In this document: positions 1 through 7,466 of the stretch, one piece after another
Position numbering within the stretch: the stretch's first letter is position 1
Layout: the number at the start of each line of letters is the position of its first letter
Origin: Flavobacteriales bacterium
Lineage (GTDB): Bacteria; Bacteroidota; Bacteroidia; Flavobacteriales_F; PHOS-HE28
Assembly: GCA_025455765.1 (NCBI GenBank)
Contig: JALOLX010000019.1
Coordinates: forward strand, 1 to 11,025
DNA length: 11,025 nt
Reading direction: 5' to 3'
Program-made: the position numbers and the translations under genes
The notes under the pieces: generated by a model
Databases searched by the model: none
What the model saw: the letters and a program-made list of their open reading frames with translations, nothing else
Told to the model about the DNA's origin: nothing

Positions 1-72
1 CAAGGTGAAGCCGATCTGGTGAAGGCCCACGCCGAGTTCTATCACACCGTGCTCGAGGAGGCCCTCGTCTGA
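1..72 (+). CDS. 3' end of an unidentified protein (partial)
   Basis: The first frame is open from base 1 to a TGA at 70-72 and gives the last 23 residues of a protein, ending HTVLEEALV. The tail is a charged, probably helical segment without a diagnostic motif. The next gene starts 5 bases after the stop, so the two are probably co-transcribed. In related Bacteroidota the gene before DUF4270-glmS is often a glycogen/starch synthase, so that is the first candidate, but this is inference from gene order. The visible residues do not show it. Confidence 0.7.
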   Translation, partial: QGEADLVKAHAEFYHTVLEEALV

Positions 73-77
73 CCAAC

Positions 78-1433
78 GTGGCATCCATCAACGGAATGTT
101 GGGCCACGCTAGCCGGTCAGTGCTGGCGGTGGTCATGCTGGTCACCATGGTGGTGGCCTGCCGCAAACCCGAGGAGGACCTGGGTCTTGACCTGCTGCCC
201 GCTGAGGAGCTCGGTTCGGGCGTGGAGACCGTGGCCGTGCGTGCCTACACACGGGCCGATACCGCCATCCGCACCAGCGGGCTCACCCGTCAGTTGCTCG
301 GCTCCTACCTCGATCCCCAGTTCGGGCTGTCGCGGGTGGGCACCGTGTTCCAACTGCGGTTGTCGGTGAACAACGTGGGTGCCGGCCAGAACAACAGCGG
401 TCTGGTGGCGGATAGTGTGGTGCTCGCCCTTCCCTTTGATGGATCCACACTGCCCTACGGAGGCACCGATGCGCAGGTCTTTCAGGTCTTCGAGGTCACA
501 GAGGCACTGTCGGTGGATACGCTCTACCACACCGATCGCATCCCGGCGCATGATCCCCTGCAAGACCTGGTGGCCGTGCGCGGTGGAACGGTAAAGCCCC
601 AGTATGTTCAGCGGCCGGTCATCCTCGGGGATACCTTGGTCCCGCAGCTCAGGATACAATTGGATCATGCGATCGCTGATCGGTTCCTGAACTCCTTCGG
701 CCAGTCGCAATTCGTGGATAACGTCGCCTTCCAGTCATTCTTCCAGGGCCTGTACGTCACCGTGAACAACGGGGCACAACTTCCGTTCCAGCAGGGCATC
801 CTACCCCTCAACCTGCTTTCCACTGCGGCCAAGCTCACGCTCTACTACCGCAACACCTTGGTTGATCCGGCTCAGACCCTCACATTGGACTTCCCGATCG
901 GTCAAAGCAGTGTCCGCTACACCGTTGTTGAACGCGACCGCGACCAGGCGCTGGAGCTTGGTCTGCTGGAAGCCCTGTCGGATACCAGTGCGCCTGCCCA
1001 GCGTACCTACATCCAGGCCCTTGGTGGTCTGCGAACAGGCCTGCGCTTCCCCAGCCTGGTGCCTGGTGCTTTCACCGATCGCATCGTTGCGCGCGCCATG
1101 TTGGTGGTCCCCATCGATGGCACGTTCAACCCTGATCTGCCACCACCCACACAGCTTTTCGCTTTTCGACGAAGCAGCGCAGGCACCGACCTTTTCCTTC
1201 CGGACCAATTACAAGGCACCGGCGTGGTCGATGGCACTTACAATAGCGACCAACGGGCCTACCGGTTCAACATCACTCGTTTCGTGCAAGGGCGCTTGAA
1301 CGGAAGTATCGCCGAAGAGGTGATCGAGATCGTGCCAGGAAGCAATGGCATCACCGCAGCGAGAGCTGTGTTCGCCGGTCCCGCCCACCCGGATGGTGGC
1401 ATCCGGCTGGAGCTTACTTTTACCACATACTGA
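78..1433 (+). CDS. DUF4270 family lipoprotein
   Basis: A 451-residue envelope lipoprotein of unknown molecular function. The N-terminus has a hydrophobic stretch (about residues 15-27) ending in the lipobox VVAC, so Cys28 should be lipidated and the protein anchored in the outer membrane. Family-like features follow: DLGLDLLP at 34-41 just after the Cys and LLGSYLDPQFG at 73-83. The rest looks like a beta-rich soluble domain. The start is GTG at 78, five bases after the previous stop. An ATG at 96 is an alternative that still keeps the signal peptide. glmS begins 6 bases after the stop, so the pair looks co-transcribed, a neighbourhood I know from other Bacteroidota. The acidic run after Cys28 (KPEED) loosely resembles lipoprotein surface-export signals described in this phylum. 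The family call rests on motif recognition, not on a search. Confidence 0.85.
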   Translation: MASINGMLGHASRSVLAVVMLVTMVVACRKPEEDLGLDLLPAEELGSGVETVAVRAYTRADTAIRTSGLTRQLLGSYLDPQFGLSRVGTVFQLRLSVNNVGAGQNNSGLVADSVVLALPFDGSTLPYGGTDAQVFQVFEVTEALSVDTLYHTDRIPAHDPLQDLVAVRGGTVKPQYVQRPVILGDTLVPQLRIQLDHAIADRFLNSFGQSQFVDNVAFQSFFQGLYVTVNNGAQLPFQQGILPLNLLSTAAKLTLYYRNTLVDPAQTLTLDFPIGQSSVRYTVVERDRDQALELGLLEALSDTSAPAQRTYIQALGGLRTGLRFPSLVPGAFTDRIVARAMLVVPIDGTFNPDLPPPTQLFAFRRSSAGTDLFLPDQLQGTGVVDGTYNSDQRAYRFNITRFVQGRLNGSIAEEVIEIVPGSNGITAARAVFAGPAHPDGGIRLELTFTTY

Positions 1434-1439
1434 CCACCC

Positions 1440-3284
<1,845 letters not shown>

Positions 3285-3297
3285 CCGTACGTTCCGC

Positions 3298-3705
3298 TCA
3301 GCGCCACATCAACAGCTTGTCGTTATTGCGGAACCGTTGCTGGTCCTTGGCGAAGAGCAGGTGCCCCAGGTCGATCAAGGGCAGAATGCCGAAGCCCCCC
3401 AACGTGGCTCCGTAGATGATCACCACCTTCGGGCTGGTGCCCAGGTGCAGCCGGTGCGCACCAAAGGGGCCAAGGAGTACGGCCAGCAGCACCGGTGTAG
3501 CCCGTGGATCGCGGTCCTGCGCCACCCCCTCGTCGGCTGGGACCGGTCCCAATAGGTTCAGCGTATCTCCGCCCGGTGGCAGGAACGGTCCGCTGGCGGC
3601 GGCGTGCAGTTGCAGGACGAAGGTCAGGACCACCAGACACCATCGGAAAAGGGAACGGGTGCCCCAGGGAAGACCCGGAACACCCGTTCTCAGTGCGGTC
3701 CTCAT
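3298..3705 (-). CDS. TM2 domain-containing small membrane protein
   Basis: A 135-residue protein. Residues 20-37 form a hydrophobic, signal-peptide-like segment ending LHAAASG. The C-terminal half (about 71-118) is a TM2 domain: two hydrophobic helices with GPFGAHRLHLG between or before them and IDLGHLLF in the second, which fits the family pattern. The function of bacterial TM2 proteins is not established. The start is ATG at 3705. A longer reading upstream would only overlap the sod gene in another frame. The ATG overlaps the sod stop by one base (TGATG), so translation is probably coupled to sod. The gene converges on glmS with 13 bp between the two stops and no obvious terminator hairpin there. 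Confidence 0.85.
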   Translation of the reverse strand: MRTALRTGVPGLPWGTRSLFRWCLVVLTFVLQLHAAASGPFLPPGGDTLNLLGPVPADEGVAQDRDPRATPVLLAVLLGPFGAHRLHLGTSPKVVIIYGATLGGFGILPLIDLGHLLFAKDQQRFRNNDKLLMWR

Positions 3706-4313
3706 CACTTGCCAGCGGCGTAGCGACGGCTCACTTCGGCCCAGTTCACCACGTTCCAGAACGCTCCGATGTAGTCGGGGCGGCGGTTCTGATAGTGGAG
3801 GTAGTACGCGTGTTCCCACACATCGAGTCCCAGGATGGGGGTTCCACCGCAGCCTACGCCCGGCATCAGAGGATTGTCCTGGTTGGGGCTGGAGCACACC
3901 TCCAGTTTACCGCCGGGGTGTACGCACAGCCAAGCCCAGCCACTGCCGAAGCGGGTGGCACCGGCGGCGGCGAACTTCTCCTTGAAGGCATCGAAGCTGC
4001 CGAAGTCGCGGGTGATGGCATCGGCCAGCGGCCCGGTGGGGGCTCCGCCAGCGTTCGGGGCCATCACGGTCCAGAACAGGCTGTGGTTGTAGTGCCCGCC
4101 ACCGTTGTTGCGCACGGCCATGTTGTTCATGTCGAGGCTCTTCATCAGCTCCTCGATGGGCTTGGTGGCATCGGCCGACCCTTCCAAGGCCTTGTTCAGA
4201 TTGGTCACGTAAGCCTGGTGGTGCTTGCCGTGGTGGATCTGCATGGTCTGGGTGTCGATGTGCGGTTCGAGCGCATCGTGCGCGTAGGGAAGTGCAGGGA
4301 GTTCGTAAGCCAT
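3705..4313 (-). CDS. sodA: Superoxide dismutase, Mn-type signature
   Basis: A 202-residue Fe/Mn-family superoxide dismutase, which converts superoxide to hydrogen peroxide and oxygen in the cytoplasm; there is no signal peptide. Metal ligands by alignment to the E. coli enzyme are His27 (IHHGKHH), His77 (GGHYNHSLFW), Asp164 and His168 (DVWEHAYY). GGH at 72-74 and Gln145 in NQDNPL are typical of manganese forms; iron forms usually carry the active-site Gln in the first half. Cambialistic behaviour cannot be excluded from sequence. The start is ATG at 4313, giving MAYELPALPY, the normal family N-terminus. The frame runs 43 codons further upstream but crosses the promoter region and does not resemble the family. 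The TM2 gene follows by a one-base overlap. A TATCTTTG promoter element lies at 4359-4366. Confidence 0.97.
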   Translation of the reverse strand: MAYELPALPYAHDALEPHIDTQTMQIHHGKHHQAYVTNLNKALEGSADATKPIEELMKSLDMNNMAVRNNGGGHYNHSLFWTVMAPNAGGAPTGPLADAITRDFGSFDAFKEKFAAAGATRFGSGWAWLCVHPGGKLEVCSSPNQDNPLMPGVGCGGTPILGLDVWEHAYYLHYQNRRPDYIGAFWNVVNWAEVSRRYAAGK

Positions 4314-4358
4314 GGAATGGGGTTCTGTCGGTTGAACAGTTGCGTTCGTAGTCCGGTA

Positions 4359-4366
4359 CAAAGATA
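4359..4366 (-). promoter_or_regulatory. Bacteroidota -7 promoter element for sod
   Basis: On the minus strand this reads TATCTTTG, an exact match to the TAnnTTTG -7 element of Bacteroidota sigma-A promoters. Transcription would start near 4355, giving a leader of about 40 nt before the sod ATG at 4313. I see no good TTTG -33 element at the usual distance; the closest is a weak TTCG 17 bp upstream. Confidence 0.6.
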
Positions 4367-4390
4367 CTGCCGACCAAAAGTGACGAACGC

Positions 4391-4420
4391 TTGGAAATGA
4401 GCGAAAGAGGCTTACCTTTG
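4391..4420 (+). promoter_or_regulatory. Bacteroidota promoter for the lipoprotein pair
   Basis: A TTG -33 element at 4391-4393 is followed 19 bp later by TACCTTTG at 4413-4420, an exact TAnnTTTG match. Transcription should start near 4425. This places the upstream in-frame ATG (4397) before the transcript begins and supports GTG at 4451 as the start of the first lipoprotein. It lies back to back with the sod promoter in a 137-bp divergent intergenic region. Confidence 0.7.
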
Positions 4421-4450
4421 CGGCCACTTTCACCAAAACCAATACGAACC

Positions 4451-4687
4451 GTGTACAACAAGATCGCCCTCGTAGCCGCTCTCGCGGCGTTTGTAGTGGC
4501 CTGCGGTCCTTCCCAGGCTGACATCGAAGCCAAGGCCAAGGCTACCGCCGACAGCCTCGCTGCTGTTGCCAAGGCTGACAGCATGCGCATGGCTGAAGAA
4601 GCTGCTGCCGCTGCTGCTGCCGCTCAGGCTGCAGCCGATAGCATGGCTGCCGCTGTGGACAGCGCTGCCGCTGCTGTGACCAAGTAA
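4451..4687 (+). CDS. Small alanine-rich lipoprotein
   Basis: A 78-residue envelope lipoprotein of unknown function. Residues 4-17 form a short signal peptide ending in the lipobox VVAC, so Cys18 is the lipidation site. The mature part is only 60 residues, extremely rich in Ala with recurring Ala-Asp-Ser units and scattered Glu/Lys, and probably one long amphipathic helix or coiled coil. I chose GTG at 4451 because the promoter at 4391-4420 puts the transcription start downstream of the other in-frame starts and because it gives a standard short signal peptide. A similar lipoprotein follows after 22 bp, apparently in the same transcript. Low sequence complexity means homology cannot be claimed from composition. 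A periplasmic structural or spacer role, like Lpp, is only a guess. Confidence 0.8.
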   Translation: MYNKIALVAALAAFVVACGPSQADIEAKAKATADSLAAVAKADSMRMAEEAAAAAAAAQAAADSMAAAVDSAAAAVTK

Positions 4688-4709
4688 GCAACCCACAACA
4701 ACCAAGAAC

Positions 4710-4958
4710 ATGCTGAAGAAATTCGCCCTCCTCGCCACCGTGGCCGCCCTCTTCGTTGCGTGCAGCAGCGAACAAGCTGAGACCATGCAGGAGAACGCCA
4801 CCAACGCTGCTGAGAACGCTGCCACCGAAGCAGAAGCTGCCGCCACCAACGCCGCTGAGGCCGTTGAAGGTGCAGTGGAGAACGCCGGTGAAGCAGTGGA
4901 GAACGCCGCTGGTGAAGTGAAGGAAGCCGCCGAAGAGGTGAAGGAAGCGGCTCACTAA
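4710..4958 (+). CDS. Small Ala/Glu-rich helical lipoprotein
   Basis: An 82-residue lipoprotein of unknown function. The signal peptide MLKKFALLATVAALFVAC places the lipidated Cys at 18. The mature chain is a repetitive series of Asn/Glu-Ala-Ala units (ENAATEAEAAATNAAEAVEGAVENAGEAVENAAGEV in sense, ending EEVKEAAH), predicted as a continuous amphipathic helix, resembling LEA-like or coiled-coil lipoproteins. The DNA shows short internal direct repeats around 4873-4920 (GTGGAGAACGCCG twice), suggesting growth by unit duplication. It follows the other small lipoprotein by 22 bp and is followed by a strong terminator, so the two form a two-gene unit. Both have Gln-Ala-(Asp/Glu) at residues 22-24. 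Confidence 0.85.
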   Translation: MLKKFALLATVAALFVACSSEQAETMQENATNAAENAATEAEAAATNAAEAVEGAVENAGEAVENAAGEVKEAAEEVKEAAH

Positions 4959-4979
4959 GAGCATGTCCTGATGTACGTG

Positions 4980-5003
4980 AAAGGGGCCTTCGGGCCCCTT
5001 TTT
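4980..5003 (+). terminator. Rho-independent terminator (possibly bidirectional)
   Basis: An 8-bp GC-rich stem (AAGGGGCC / GGCCCCTT) encloses a stable TTCG loop and is followed by further T residues to 5003. It lies 21 bp after the second lipoprotein stop. On the minus strand the same hairpin is followed by TTTCA, so it may also stop transcripts from the S41 peptidase operon, which ends at 5182. Confidence 0.9.
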
Positions 5004-5181
5004 CGTTGGGGCTCCCTACTCGGTCGCGCCCCCGACGGTAGTGTTCCGTTCGAAGATCCCCGCGCACAGCCGCGCAGCGACAACATAGGTGCTGTGGCCG
5101 GCGTGAACGCCCGCCACAGCTTGCCGCCTGCCTTGCTCGCTGAGTTCAACTGTGCACCAGGGCTCCACGTAGCGGAGCTGA

Positions 5182-6801
5182 TCACCGCGCCGCTTGCTGC
5201 TGATCGAGCTCCTGCACCGCCCGCTGGTAGATGTTATCCGTCTCCAGCATGATCCGGTAGAAGCCACTGTTCCCCCACACGTTGCGGGCGATACCAGCCT
5301 TCAACCGGAGCCCGATCTGCCGTTCGCTGCGCTGGGCGTCGCGCGGGTCCACGGTGATGCCATCGGCTTTGGCATGCTGCTCCAGTGCGTTCAGCAGGGT
5401 GCGCCCCACTTGGTACCGTTCAGCAAAGGCCTCCGGGCTGCCCATGGCCTGCAAGCGCTCCCGCTCCTTGTCGGCCACCTCGAAAGCGAAGTCGTTCAAT
5501 GCACCGCTGAAGAACAGCTCGGTGAGGTAGTTCGACCCTTCTGCCGTGTCAGTAGGCACGAAGATGTCGGGCATCACGCCCCCACCGCCATAGACCGTGC
5601 GGCCCTTCAACGTGGTGTAGACCTGGCTGCTGTCCACCCGCACACTGTCCTGTGAGAGGAACTCGCCATGCACCATGCGCTCCTCCAGGTCTTCGGCATA
5701 ATCGATGCCTTCCCCATAGGGCCGTTGGATGGAACGGCCACTGGGGGTGTAGTACCGTGCGGTCGTCAGGCGGATGGCACTGGCATCGGGCAGGTCCACG
5801 TGCTCCTGCACCAGACCCTTGCCGAAGGTGCGTCGGCCCACGAGGATGCCCCGGTCATTGTCCTGCATGGCCCCTGCGATGATCTCGCTGGCACTGGCCG
5901 AGCCCTCGTCGATCAGCACCGCCAGGGGCATGTCCTCGAATTCACCCGCAGCCGAGGCGGTGATGTCCTGCCGGGGCGAGTTGCGGCCCTGGGTGTACAC
6001 GATGGTGCGGCCACGGGGTAGGAACTCATCGGCCAGCTCAATGGCTGAGGTGAGGTAGCCACCGCCGTTGCCGCGCAGGTCCAGCACCAAGGTGGTCATG
6101 CCCTGAGCACGCAGCTTGCGGGCGGCCTCGAGGAATTCAGCGTGGGTGTTCTTCGCGAAGCGGATCAGCTTGATGTAGCCCACGCCATCAGCACCCAGCA
6201 GGGCCGTGGCCACACTGTTGATGGGCACCTTGCCGCGTGTAATGGCCACTTGGAACGGGGTGTTGCGGCCCTTGCGCAACAGGGTCACTTCCACGCTGCT
6301 ACCCCGGGGGCCGCGCAGGCTGTTCATCACATCCTCATTGCTGATCTCCGGTCCGGTGAGGGCCAGGCTGTCGGCTTTCAGGATGCGGTCGCCGGCGCGG
6401 ATGCCAAGGGCTTCGCTGGGGCCGCCTTCCACCGGGGTGATCACCACCACGGTATCGCGCTGGATGGCGAACTCCACACCGATCCCGTCGAAGCTGCCTT
6501 CGAGCGGTTCTTGTGTGGCGCGCAGCTCTTCCGCAGTGATGTAGTAGCTGTGCGGGTCGAGGCGCTGGAGCAGGTCCTGCAGCACCTCGTCCACCAAGGC
6601 CTGCTTCTCCACGCTGTCCACGTATTGCCGGTCGATGAGCTCCAGCACCTCACCGATCTTGGTGGCCGCCGAAGGCTCGCGCAGCATGAACACGGGCCTT
6701 ACCGCCCCTCCACCGCCCATGTCGCGACCAATGAACAACCCTGCTATAAGGGCCAGGGAAAGGCCGATTGGATACAGGGCGGAGACGGTGCTACGGCGCA
6801 T
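5182..6801 (-). CDS. S41 family C-terminal processing peptidase
   Basis: A 539-residue serine protease of the CtpA/Prc family, which cleaves proteins from their C-termini in the periplasm. Residues about 8-24 form an N-terminal membrane anchor or uncleaved signal. A PDZ domain covers about 98-185, then the catalytic core: LRGNGGGYL (242-250), GSASASEI (300-307) and FGKG (326-329). Spacing matched to E. coli Prc (Ser430, Asp441, Lys455) gives Ser303, Asp314 and Lys328, so the Ser/Lys dyad is intact. PSGRSIQRPYGEG (353-365) is also family-typical. The C-terminal 130 residues are a helical extension. The start is ATG at 6801, 3 bp after the dCMP deaminase stop, so the two genes are co-transcribed. 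No specific substrate can be deduced. Confidence 0.95.
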   Translation of the reverse strand: MRRSTVSALYPIGLSLALIAGLFIGRDMGGGGAVRPVFMLREPSAATKIGEVLELIDRQYVDSVEKQALVDEVLQDLLQRLDPHSYYITAEELRATQEPLEGSFDGIGVEFAIQRDTVVVITPVEGGPSEALGIRAGDRILKADSLALTGPEISNEDVMNSLRGPRGSSVEVTLLRKGRNTPFQVAITRGKVPINSVATALLGADGVGYIKLIRFAKNTHAEFLEAARKLRAQGMTTLVLDLRGNGGGYLTSAIELADEFLPRGRTIVYTQGRNSPRQDITASAAGEFEDMPLAVLIDEGSASASEIIAGAMQDNDRGILVGRRTFGKGLVQEHVDLPDASAIRLTTARYYTPSGRSIQRPYGEGIDYAEDLEERMVHGEFLSQDSVRVDSSQVYTTLKGRTVYGGGGVMPDIFVPTDTAEGSNYLTELFFSGALNDFAFEVADKERERLQAMGSPEAFAERYQVGRTLLNALEQHAKADGITVDPRDAQRSERQIGLRLKAGIARNVWGNSGFYRIMLETDNIYQRAVQELDQQQAAR

Positions 6802-6804
6802 GGG

Positions 6805-7260
6805 TCAGGGCAGTTCGAGTTTGCGCACCAGCAGGCCGCCGTTCTTCAGCAGTTGAAGGCCATCGGTATCCTTGTAGGCGTCCAGGTACACCAGTCGTTG
6901 GATGCCCGCCTGCAGGATGAGCTTGCTGCACTCCTTGCAGGGCGAGTGTGTGAGATATAACGTCGCACCGCGCGCATTGTTGGTGCTGCGGGCCACTTTC
7001 AGGATGGCGTTGGCCTCGGCATGGAGCACGTACCAGTGGGTGAGGCCCTGTGCATCCTCACAGTCGTTGGGCGCACCAGTGGGGGTTCCGTTGTAGCCAT
7101 CGCTGATGATCATGCCCTCCTTCACGATCAAGGCTCCGACCTTCTTACGGGTGCAGTGGCTCAGACGGGCCCACTCCAAGGCCATGCGCATGTAGGCTTG
7201 GTCGTAGCGGTCCTGTTTGGCAGGATCAGCGTGTACGAGCGCGTCTTGTGCGATGGACAT
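6805..7260 (-). CDS. dCMP deaminase (cytidine/deoxycytidylate deaminase family)
   Basis: A 151-residue cytoplasmic zinc enzyme that deaminates dCMP to dUMP, feeding thymidylate synthesis. Zinc ligands are His80 in HAEANAIL and Cys108 and Cys111 in PCKEC; Glu82 is the catalytic acid/base. SDGYNGTPTGAPNDCED (53-69) is the substrate-side loop typical of dCMP deaminases such as ComEB, which separates it from free cytidine deaminases and tRNA adenosine deaminases. The start is ATG at 7260; the frame extends upstream into the tRNA and is not plausible there. The S41 peptidase gene starts 3 bp downstream. A tRNA-Leu gene and a perfect hairpin lie just upstream, and I see no separate promoter in the 45 bp between tRNA and ATG, so read-through from the tRNA promoter is possible. 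Confidence 0.95.
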   Translation of the reverse strand: MSIAQDALVHADPAKQDRYDQAYMRMALEWARLSHCTRKKVGALIVKEGMIISDGYNGTPTGAPNDCEDAQGLTHWYVLHAEANAILKVARSTNNARGATLYLTHSPCKECSKLILQAGIQRLVYLDAYKDTDGLQLLKNGGLLVRKLELP

Positions 7261-7275
7261 GGTGCCGTGAACGGA

Positions 7276-7300
7276 GCACGGCCGCGCAGTGCGGCCGTGC
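7276..7300 (-). terminator. Perfect 10-bp hairpin after tRNA-Leu
   Basis: GCACGGCCGC and its exact complement flank a 5-nt loop (7286-7290). On the minus strand the hairpin begins 5 nt after the mature tRNA 3' end and is followed by TCCGTTC, not a proper T-tract. It may be a weak terminator, a 3'-processing signal for the tRNA precursor, or a leader structure 15 nt before the dCMP deaminase ATG. Confidence 0.5.
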
Positions 7301-7305
7301 TTGTG

Positions 7306-7387
7306 TACCCAGGGCGGGACTCGAACCCGCACGAATTGCTTCACTGGTGTTTGAGACCAGCGCGTCTACCGATTCCGCCACCTGGGT
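7306..7387 (-). tRNA. tRNA-Leu (anticodon CAA)
   Basis: An 82-nt class II tRNA. The acceptor stem pairs ACCCAGG (7381-7387 on the minus strand) with CCTGGGT (7307-7313), with discriminator A at 7306. The anticodon arm is CTGGT-CTCAAAC-ACCAG with anticodon CAA at 7351-7353, so it reads UUG codons. The 13-nt variable region forms a small GAA/TTC stem, as expected for leucine, and the T arm is GCGGG-TTCGAGT-CCCGC. CCA is not encoded; the genome continues CAC, so CCA must be added after transcription. A near-consensus promoter element lies at 7402-7409. Confidence 0.97.
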
Positions 7388-7401
7388 GGGTGTTGGGGGT
7401 G

Positions 7402-7409
7402 CGAAGATA
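7402..7409 (-). promoter_or_regulatory. Possible -7 promoter element for tRNA-Leu
   Basis: The minus strand reads TATCTTCG, one mismatch from TAnnTTTG. It ends 14 bp before the mature tRNA 5' end, giving a leader of about 10 nt. I find no convincing TTG -33 element upstream, so the call rests on the -7 box and its position. Confidence 0.4.
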
Positions 7410-7466
7410 ACGGCTTGCACCGGTCCGCCACCCAGCTGTGGTTCGGCTTCGTCGATCACCAGCCCG

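Noticed and set aside
4314..4442. 43-codon N-terminal extension of the superoxide dismutase
   Set aside because: It crosses the sod promoter element and the divergent promoter, and the family's normal N-terminus begins at the ATG at 4313.
5016..5168. A 50-codon minus-strand frame after the S41 stop, from a GTG at 5168
   Set aside because: Its third-position GC resembles that of real genes, but no motif is recognised, no ribosome binding site is seen and it fills a 180-bp gap that ends in a terminator. It might be a remnant, but I cannot support a gene.
6142..6960. A 272-codon plus-strand frame
   Set aside because: Antisense to the N-terminal half of the S41 peptidase and the end of the dCMP deaminase gene, with no domain signal; a shadow of their codon bias.
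7226..7459. A minus-strand frame with a protein-like sequence (TQVAESVDALVSNT)
   Set aside because: It is a translation of the tRNA-Leu gene itself; this kind of spurious protein over leucine tRNAs is a known annotation artefact.
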